From C7867-001 sp035533615 (GTDB lineage Bacteria > Patescibacteriota > Minisyncoccia > Phycocordibacterales > Phycocordibacteraceae): a stretch of DNA of 43,524 nucleotides. A program made the position numbers and the translations under genes. Shown here in pieces: positions 39,820 to 43,524 of this stretch. The stretch covers positions 1 to 43,524 of the forward strand of contig DATLTM010000003.1 in assembly GCA_035533615.1 (NCBI GenBank), read 5' to 3'. The number at the start of each line of letters is the position of its first letter. The stretch's first letter is position 1. A model generated the notes under the pieces. It made no database searches and was not told the origin of the DNA. It saw only the letters and a list, made by a program, of their open reading frames with translations.

Positions 39820-40536
39820 ATGTCTCCAGATGAAATAAGAGCGCAGGCGATAGATTTTGCTAAAAAGCATAAAGGTGAGATCGCCGACGAATTAACTGAT
39901 ACCTCTCGTATTCTCTCGGACGAGCACCCAATCTCAGTGTTTATGGCAGGGTCGCCGGGAGCAGGTAAAACCGAATTTTCGAAAGAGCTAATCGGCATCT
40001 TAGAAAAGGACGGCCAACGTAAGGTCCTACGTATCGATGGAGATGATTTGCGCCAGCGTATGCCGGAGTACGTCGGCAACAATTCAGACCTCTTTCAGGG
40101 CGCGATTTCCATAGTTGTAGATAAAATTCACGACTCCATATTAGAAAAGAGACAGTCTTTTATCCTGGATGGGACATTCGCGAAGTACGAAAAAGCTTCT
40201 CATAACATTCGGCGTTCGCTCAATAAGCACCGTAGCATCTTTATCTTTTACGTATATCAAACGCCTAGCACTGCGTGGCGATTTACCCAGGCACGGGAGC
40301 AACTCGAAGGCAGGAATATTCCAAAGTCGGCTTTCATCGAACAATTCTGTGGGGCCAAGGAGACGGTCGAGAAACTACATCGTGAATTTACAGACAAAAT
40401 AGTGATATTTCTCGTGAAGAAAGATTTCAACTCAAGCGCAACTAAGGAGATGGTAAAAATAGTTGACCCCAACACCTCGATTGACGCATACGTCGGCGAG
40501 CATTACACTAAAGAAGAACTCGAAAAATCACTATGA
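39820..40536 (+). CDS. Zeta toxin-like kinase
   Basis: A 238-aa protein with a zeta-toxin P-loop domain. Walker A is GSPGAGKT (44-51), VLRIDGDDLRQRMPEY holds the Asp expected to contact the sugar substrate, and SFILDGTFAKYEKA is the later motif. Zeta toxins phosphorylate UDP-N-acetylglucosamine and so block peptidoglycan synthesis; some members act on other nucleotide substrates. TAGAAT ends 6 nt before the ATG. The next gene overlaps it by 4 bases. No classical epsilon antitoxin is upstream. Confidence 0.85.
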   Translation: MSPDEIRAQAIDFAKKHKGEIADELTDTSRILSDEHPISVFMAGSPGAGKTEFSKELIGILEKDGQRKVLRIDGDDLRQRMPEYVGNNSDLFQGAISIVVDKIHDSILEKRQSFILDGTFAKYEKASHNIRRSLNKHRSIFIFYVYQTPSTAWRFTQAREQLEGRNIPKSAFIEQFCGAKETVEKLHREFTDKIVIFLVKKDFNSSATKEMVKIVDPNTSIDAYVGEHYTKEELEKSL

Positions 40537-40733
40537 AATGGCTCAAAAACCTATTTGAAAGCAATGAATCCGCAGTAAAGACTCCTTATGTAAATGAATA
40601 TAAGGGTTTTTCTGATTTCCTCCGCAACGCGCCTAACAGGGAGAAAATAGCAGTTTTTACTGAAGCCGCACGACGCGCAAACGAGGATCAGAGGAATACT
40701 CTTGAGAAGGCACGCGTATTAGTAGCAGATTAA
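40533..40733 (+). CDS. Small partner of the zeta toxin, possible antitoxin (66 aa)
   Basis: The ATG overlaps the toxin's stop by 4 bases (ATGA), so translation is coupled. The 66-aa product is soluble and helical, with a basic N-terminus (MKWLKNLFESNES). A charged segment follows (FSDFLRNAPNREKIAVFTEA, ANEDQRNTLEKARVL). It has no resemblance to the epsilon antitoxin that I can see. Antitoxin function is an inference from position and size; epsilon normally precedes zeta, so the order here is reversed. A terminator follows (40753-40786). Confidence 0.6.
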   Translation: MKWLKNLFESNESAVKTPYVNEYKGFSDFLRNAPNREKIAVFTEAARRANEDQRNTLEKARVLVAD

Positions 40734-40752
40734 GTTCTAAAGAAGATTCTAG

Positions 40753-40786
40753 ACAAAGGCCCCACTCGCACTCGGGGTCTTTGTCT
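40753..40786 (+). terminator. Terminator of the toxin unit
   Basis: A 12-bp stem with one G-T pair (40753-40764 with 40775-40786), followed by a T-rich stretch on the plus strand. Confidence 0.7.
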
Positions 40787-40800
40787 TGTCTTAAAAGAAC

Positions 40801-40826
40801 TCGCCCGAGGATTTCTCCTCGGGCGA
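40801..40826. terminator. Terminator, mainly for the minus-strand lipoprotein gene
   Basis: A perfect 11-bp stem (40801-40811 with 40816-40826) with a TTTC loop. T-rich sequence lies on both sides. Confidence 0.8.
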
Positions 40827-40840
40827 TGTTTTGTGGACGG

Positions 40841-41122
40841 TCAACTATCGAACGTACACTGGTCGTCTGGTCCTCTCTTCATACGGACTGGATTGTAAAT
40901 GCTCCAGCCGATGAAGTACACGGGGAAGACAATCGTCTCGATTAGTATGATGCTCCAGACGACATTCCCAGCGGAGATTTCGTAGCAGACATTCTTGCTC
41001 TTGTCCGAATTCTCGTTGAATAGACCGTAGGTTGGATAAGTCATTCTCTCGGTATTAAGAGGATGGCCGCAGCCACTAAGCAGGATGCTCAAGGCAACCA
41101 CAACTGCAATAAATCTCTTCAT
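40841..41122 (-). CDS. Small lipoprotein of a phage-like family (93 aa)
   Basis: A lipobox signal peptide (MKRFIAVVVALSILLSGC, Cys18 lipidated) is followed by TYPTYGLFNENSDKSKNVCY and a second membrane helix (VVWSIILIETIVFPVYFIGW). I recall small lipoproteins with the same 'TYPTYGxFNE ... NVxYExSxGNVVWSIxLIET' layout in phage and plasmid genomes. They have no known role. GGGAG lies 8 nt before the ATG. It is the second gene of a two-gene unit with the 112-aa membrane protein. Confidence 0.7.
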   Translation of the reverse strand: MKRFIAVVVALSILLSGCGHPLNTERMTYPTYGLFNENSDKSKNVCYEISAGNVVWSIILIETIVFPVYFIGWSIYNPVRMKRGPDDQCTFDS

Positions 41123-41149
41123 CTGCTTCTCCCGTAAAGTTACCTGCGC

Positions 41150-41488
41150 CTACATGAAGAGGTGAACAACCCAACCGAACAGCAGGGCTATCCTCGGTTT
41201 GAGGATAGACATCACAGTCGCACGGGATATTACTTCTCCGAACGATCGTTTGTCATCTCTCGAGTCGTGCGTTTCCTGCTTCGTCAGGTATCCGATGACG
41301 AGAGCGATGCCGATAGCCGTGGGGATTGAAAGTTGCGGCAGGTGGAAAACAGGCACCAGGAACCATCCCCACAGGACGCTCAGGGCGTATCCGTTACAAA
41401 TGCTGCTGATGACGATGAGTGCGACAACGAAAACGAAACCTCTGAGTACAGCCGTATAGACCTCCCTATCGAGATTGATGACAAACAT
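41150..41488 (-). CDS. Phage-like membrane protein (112 aa)
   Basis: The product has about four hydrophobic segments (AVLRGFVFVVALIVISSICN, VLWGWFLVPVFHLPQLSI, TAIGIALVIGYL, ALLFGWVVHLF) and a basic loop (KQETHDSRDDKRSFGEV). I recall similar phage-encoded proteins with the 'LWGWFxVPxFxLPxLSIPxAIG' segment. It heads a two-gene unit with the lipoprotein gene, 27 nt downstream. The promoter is TTGACA, 17 bp, TAACAC (41507-41535), next to a repeat copy. No obvious Shine-Dalgarno sequence. Confidence 0.7.
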   Translation of the reverse strand: MFVINLDREVYTAVLRGFVFVVALIVISSICNGYALSVLWGWFLVPVFHLPQLSIPTAIGIALVIGYLTKQETHDSRDDKRSFGEVISRATVMSILKPRIALLFGWVVHLFM

Positions 41489-41506
41489 CAGTTAACAACT
41501 GTTGAT

Positions 41507-41535
41507 GTGTTAGCACAGTTGAATTGTGCTGTCAA
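41507..41535 (-). promoter_or_regulatory. Promoter of the phage-like membrane/lipoprotein unit
   Basis: TTGACA (41530-41535) and TAACAC (41507-41512), 17-bp spacer, minus strand, adjoining repeat copy 41540-41570. Confidence 0.7.
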
Positions 41536-41539
41536 ATTT

Positions 41540-41570
41540 GCCCCGTACGTTGGTCGATGTTAGAACCTTG
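41540..41570 (-). repeat. Island boundary repeat (diverged copy)
   Basis: Plus strand GCCCCGTACGTTGGTCGAT then GTTAGAACCTTG. Its flank CAAATTTG next to the -35 box is shared with the copy at 43022. Confidence 0.6.
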
Positions 41571-41600
41571 ATTTGAGCCTGGAGGTGGTAAGACCACTCC

Positions 41601-41915
41601 TTACTTTGTATTTTGTTCTAGGTATCTTGCCATTGCCTGGCGTGCCCACCATCCAAAATATGGAGAAAAATTCATGTCCTCCTCTACGATCTGCATACTC
41701 TTAAGATATACGTTGAAAGCCGTATCAAATGTCGACATTCCTGCGTCAACCAATTTAGTCTCCAGAGTCGCACTCAGCTGCCGCACTTTTATGATTTGCC
41801 GAGCTTGATATAAAGCTGTAGTACGAACAGCCTGCCGTAGTTCTTCTCGGGCATTCAAATCAGTCACAGCTTTCTTTTCGAGATCTTTATCGTTGAGCGG
41901 GTCTTCTTCCTCCAC
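41601..41915 (-). CDS. Unknown helical protein (104 aa)
   Basis: The start is a GTG; TATTGT ends 6 nt before it, so the mRNA is probably leaderless. The product is almost fully helical and charged, with a long coiled segment (LEKKAVTDLNAREELRQAVR, ALYQARQIIKVRQL) and an aromatic end (FSPYFGWWARQAMARYL). I do not recognise a family. It ends close to a hairpin and repeat copy (41540-41570) that precede the next minus-strand unit. Confidence 0.55.
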   Translation of the reverse strand: MEEEDPLNDKDLEKKAVTDLNAREELRQAVRTTALYQARQIIKVRQLSATLETKLVDAGMSTFDTAFNVYLKSMQIVEEDMNFSPYFGWWARQAMARYLEQNTK

Positions 41916-41980
41916 GAGGGTACAATATCAGGAAATACCTATCCTAAACAGGAATGGATCGTTTGCACAAAAACAGTCAA

Positions 41981-42010
41981 GCTCGGGTGGATAGAGGATG
42001 TTCGGACCTG
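41981..42010 (-). repeat. Island boundary repeat
   Basis: Plus strand GCTCGGGTGGATAGAGGAT then GTTCGGACCTG. TTGACT (41975-41980, minus strand) adjoins it directly. Confidence 0.7.
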
Positions 42011-42018
42011 TTTCCTGT

Positions 42019-42399
42019 TTAGACAATATTCTTAACCAATAAAATCAATTCTTCGAGCCTCTCGTCCATTCCTTCATTGACTTGGAGATGTCTTGGGAAA
42101 AGATTATCGTCTATAACATTGTTGCTTTGTGCTGGCACAATAAAGACATTACCGCTCGCAGGATATTTTCCTAAAACTACTCTCATTCCTTCATTTTTAA
42201 ATCTCTCTATCAGCTCATCTATCAGAGTTACATAACCCGGGTCTTCTTCCTCACTAGCTTTTATTGTTGCGTATGCTTCTCGATCAATGCCCGGGAAAGG
42301 AAAGACTTCTTTACTTTCGCTGAGTTCTACTGCCAGCGCAATAATTTTTTCCTTTTTCAGCCTTAAGATTTCGGACTGGTTTGGAGGTCCTTCTGTCAT
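42019..42399 (-). CDS. Unknown protein (126 aa)
   Basis: The ATG at 42399 lies 6 nt after TACACT (42406-42411); the frame is open further upstream through a repeat copy, which I reject. The product is soluble and acidic (ILRLKKEKIIALAVELSESK, YVTLIDELIERFKNEGMRVV, MDERLEELILLVKNIV). It is mixed alpha/beta. No family is recognised. The stop codon falls in the short AT-rich stretch leading into the repeat at 41981-42010. Confidence 0.55.
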   Translation of the reverse strand: MTEGPPNQSEILRLKKEKIIALAVELSESKEVFPFPGIDREAYATIKASEEEDPGYVTLIDELIERFKNEGMRVVLGKYPASGNVFIVPAQSNNVIDDNLFPRHLQVNEGMDERLEELILLVKNIV

Positions 42400-42430
42400 T
42401 AGAAGAGTGTACAATATATTGCAGAAATTT

Positions 42431-42459
42431 GCTCCGCTGGGTAGAGGATATTCGAACGT
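42431..42459 (-). repeat. Island boundary repeat
   Basis: Plus strand GCTCCGCTGGGTAGAGGAT then ATTCGAACGT, between the terminator hairpin of the 133-aa gene and the start of the 126-aa gene. Confidence 0.75.
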
Positions 42460-42519
42460 TTTTGATATAGAAACGAAAAGCCCACGATCGCGTGAGCTAA
42501 TCGTGAGCACATCCATGGC

Positions 42520-42921
42520 CTACCTTTGCAAGATCCGAAACACCCCGTTGTAGCGAAGATAGATCCTTTTTTGCCCGAGTTTGGTAGAGAGAAGTTCAGC
42601 CAACTCCTGGAGAGTTGATATCACTTCCTCATCAGTAAGCTGGGCATTATATTCTGGACTTACCTCACCATCGTAGAACACGACGGGTTCAACGATGAGT
42701 GAACCAGACGTACGCCCGTAGTAGTACATCTTGCTTTTCGTGATGCTTCCCGGCAGGTATATTCTTCCGCATTTCCTTTGTTCCAGAAGCCAACGGGCAA
42801 CAATCTCGCCGACCTCTTCTGGTTTATGAAGTGTTCTGCCTTCTTCGTATCCTTCAATCAGACCTATGCCCAATCGGAACGAGCGAGCAATTTGGTTTTC
42901 TTTGTTAAGAACAGTGAGCAT
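42520..42921 (-). CDS. Unknown protein (133 aa)
   Basis: A 133-aa soluble protein: LNKENQIARSFRLGIGLIEG, EEVGEIVARWLLEQRKCGRI, IYLPGSITKSKMYYYG and a helical DEEVISTLQELAELLST. The mix of helices and strands does not point to a family I know. GAGGGTG lies about 6 nt before the ATG. A canonical promoter (42989-43017) and a repeat copy lie upstream, and a hairpin followed by TTTTCGTTTC lies beyond the stop. Confidence 0.55.
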   Translation of the reverse strand: MLTVLNKENQIARSFRLGIGLIEGYEEGRTLHKPEEVGEIVARWLLEQRKCGRIYLPGSITKSKMYYYGRTSGSLIVEPVVFYDGEVSPEYNAQLTDEEVISTLQELAELLSTKLGQKRIYLRYNGVFRILQR

Positions 42922-42988
42922 TTGGGCACCCTCATTAAGTTAAACTCAGTCATACACAACGAGCGCACGCAGCTCGTACCTGTTTTGT

Positions 42989-43017
42989 CATTTAACATAT
43001 CGAATCCTATCTGTCAA
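42989..43017 (-). promoter_or_regulatory. Promoter of the 133-aa gene
   Basis: TTGACA (43012-43017) and TAAATG (42989-42994), 17-bp spacer, minus strand, adjoining repeat copy 43022-43050. Confidence 0.7.
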
Positions 43018-43021
43018 ATTT

Positions 43022-43050
43022 GCTCCGCGGACTAGACGACGTTAGAACCT
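43022..43050 (-). repeat. Island boundary repeat (diverged copy)
   Basis: Plus strand GCTCCGCGGACTAGACGAC then GTTAGAACCT, the rightmost copy seen. Confidence 0.6.
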
Positions 43051-43143
43051 CCATTCGCAGCACATACGAGCACCATTTTGCTGTAGTACGCGAGTGGGGC
43101 GACCTCGTTGAGACATGCTAGCGTGGCGGGCTTTGCACGAATA

Positions 43144-43524
43144 ATGCCTCTCGAGGCTGATATGCTAAAGTTCAATCCGATGAAGAGATTCTGCTTCACT
43201 GACTCGAGCGGCATTCTTAAAAGAGATCGGTTATTCGGTACGGGTCTGCTGGTCGTGAAGAACGTCGGCGATCTTGGAGACAAGCTCAATAAAAATAGTC
43301 AGCCGGTGAAAGCTCTGGTGAAAGCGGCAAAGAATCAGAGGATAGATACGCTTTTGAGCGCAGATAACGGAGAGGAAGTTATAAGGATTCTGCGTGCAAA
43401 CGGGCGCTTTGAGATGAAGTTCGATCACATCGGAAGTGGGCCCACGCTACCGTACTACGGACGCATGGTTGATATATTCTTGGCCGATTCCGATAATCGG
43501 TTTTCCGTCATGGTTGTAGACAAG
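43144..43524 (+). CDS. Unknown protein, 3' partial
   Basis: The frame is open from 43087 to the window end. Two starts are possible: ATG at 43144, or ATG at 43162 with GAGG 5 nt upstream. At least 121 residues are seen: FNPMKRFCFTDSSGILKRD, LLVVKNVGDLGDKLNKNSQ, KAAKNQRIDTLLSADNGE and YYGRMVDIFLADSDN. The segment has no membrane helix and no motif I recognise. It is the first plus-strand gene after the repeat-rich part. Confidence 0.5.
   Translation, partial: MPLEADMLKFNPMKRFCFTDSSGILKRDRLFGTGLLVVKNVGDLGDKLNKNSQPVKALVKAAKNQRIDTLLSADNGEEVIRILRANGRFEMKFDHIGSGPTLPYYGRMVDIFLADSDNRFSVMVVDK

Noticed and set aside
36507..43050. Repeat copies as tRNA fragments or tRNA-derived attachment sites
   Set aside because: GCTC-n-GCTGGATAGAG resembles a tRNA D-arm and TTCGAAC a T-loop, but no copy extends to an acceptor or anticodon stem and the spacing of the two parts does not fit a cloverleaf.
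36507..43050. Integron attC sites
   Set aside because: Some copies contain GTTAGAAC or GTTCTAAC, but the paired RYYYAAC/GTTRRRY cores are absent, the units carry their own promoters, and no integrase is in the window.
43032..43289. 85-aa minus-strand frame at the right end
   Set aside because: It overlaps the more credible plus-strand partial gene and runs into the promoter and repeat region; no start signal.
1..43524. CRISPR array, transposase, integrase, tRNA or rRNA genes
   Set aside because: I looked for regularly spaced repeats, transposase or recombinase motifs, and cloverleaf or ribosomal RNA sequences, and found none.

Overview
The window looks like a chromosomal segment of a Candidate Phyla Radiation (Patescibacteria) bacterium, most likely of the Parcubacteria/Paceibacteria kind. 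This is inferred from gene content. The evidence is many small signal-peptide or single-anchor proteins without homologues I recognise, a surface protein ending in a peptidoglycan-binding domain plus a short C-terminal helix pair typical of that group, a CAP protein with C-terminal membrane helices, a cohesin/dockerin protein, and very few biosynthetic genes. TGA behaves as a stop, so the standard bacterial code applies. I recognise no tRNA, rRNA, CRISPR array or transposase.

Layout. 1-4 kb: cell-surface genes (IPT/beta-helix/peptidoglycan-binding protein cut by the window edge, CAP protein). 4-9.4 kb, minus strand: a MacAB-like ABC exporter operon (adaptor, ATPase, permease) followed by two envelope proteins. 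9.4-15 kb: FAD-linked oxidoreductase, cohesin-dockerin protein, a pair of tiny basic proteins, two small anchored proteins and a PIF1-like helicase. 14.9-18.8 kb, minus strand: a probable mannoside phosphorolysis operon (membrane-anchored GH130, double GH130, phosphomannomutase-like HAD enzyme). 18.9-21.5 kb: PanD, a CofE-like ligase and a fold-type II PLP enzyme. 21.5-31.3 kb: VIT-like, 3D-domain, transglutaminase-like, SET-domain, cold-shock, PAP2, polysaccharide deacetylase and AI-2E-type proteins plus surface and secreted proteins. About 31.4-31.6 kb on the minus strand: a candidate rod-shaped, 6S-like structured RNA with its own promoter and terminator.

32-43 kb is different. It is more AT-rich and holds short transcription units, mostly on the minus strand, each with a terminator. 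A dispersed repeat of about 30 bp separates many of them. On the minus strand, six repeat copies sit directly upstream of a recognisable promoter with a 16-17 bp spacer, usually TTGACA-like at -35. Cargo includes a glutathione S-transferase-like protein, RlpA-like and trypsin-like secreted proteins, a zeta toxin with a small overlapping partner, two phage-like membrane proteins, a second candidate non-coding RNA and many unknown genes. I read it as an accessory island.

Two initiation styles coexist. At least 18 genes, including most core-like ones, have a -10 box (often extended, TGnTAnnnT) ending 6-7 nt before the start codon, which implies leaderless mRNAs. A second set, concentrated on the minus strand of the island, has -35/-10 promoters, longer leaders and clear Shine-Dalgarno sequences.
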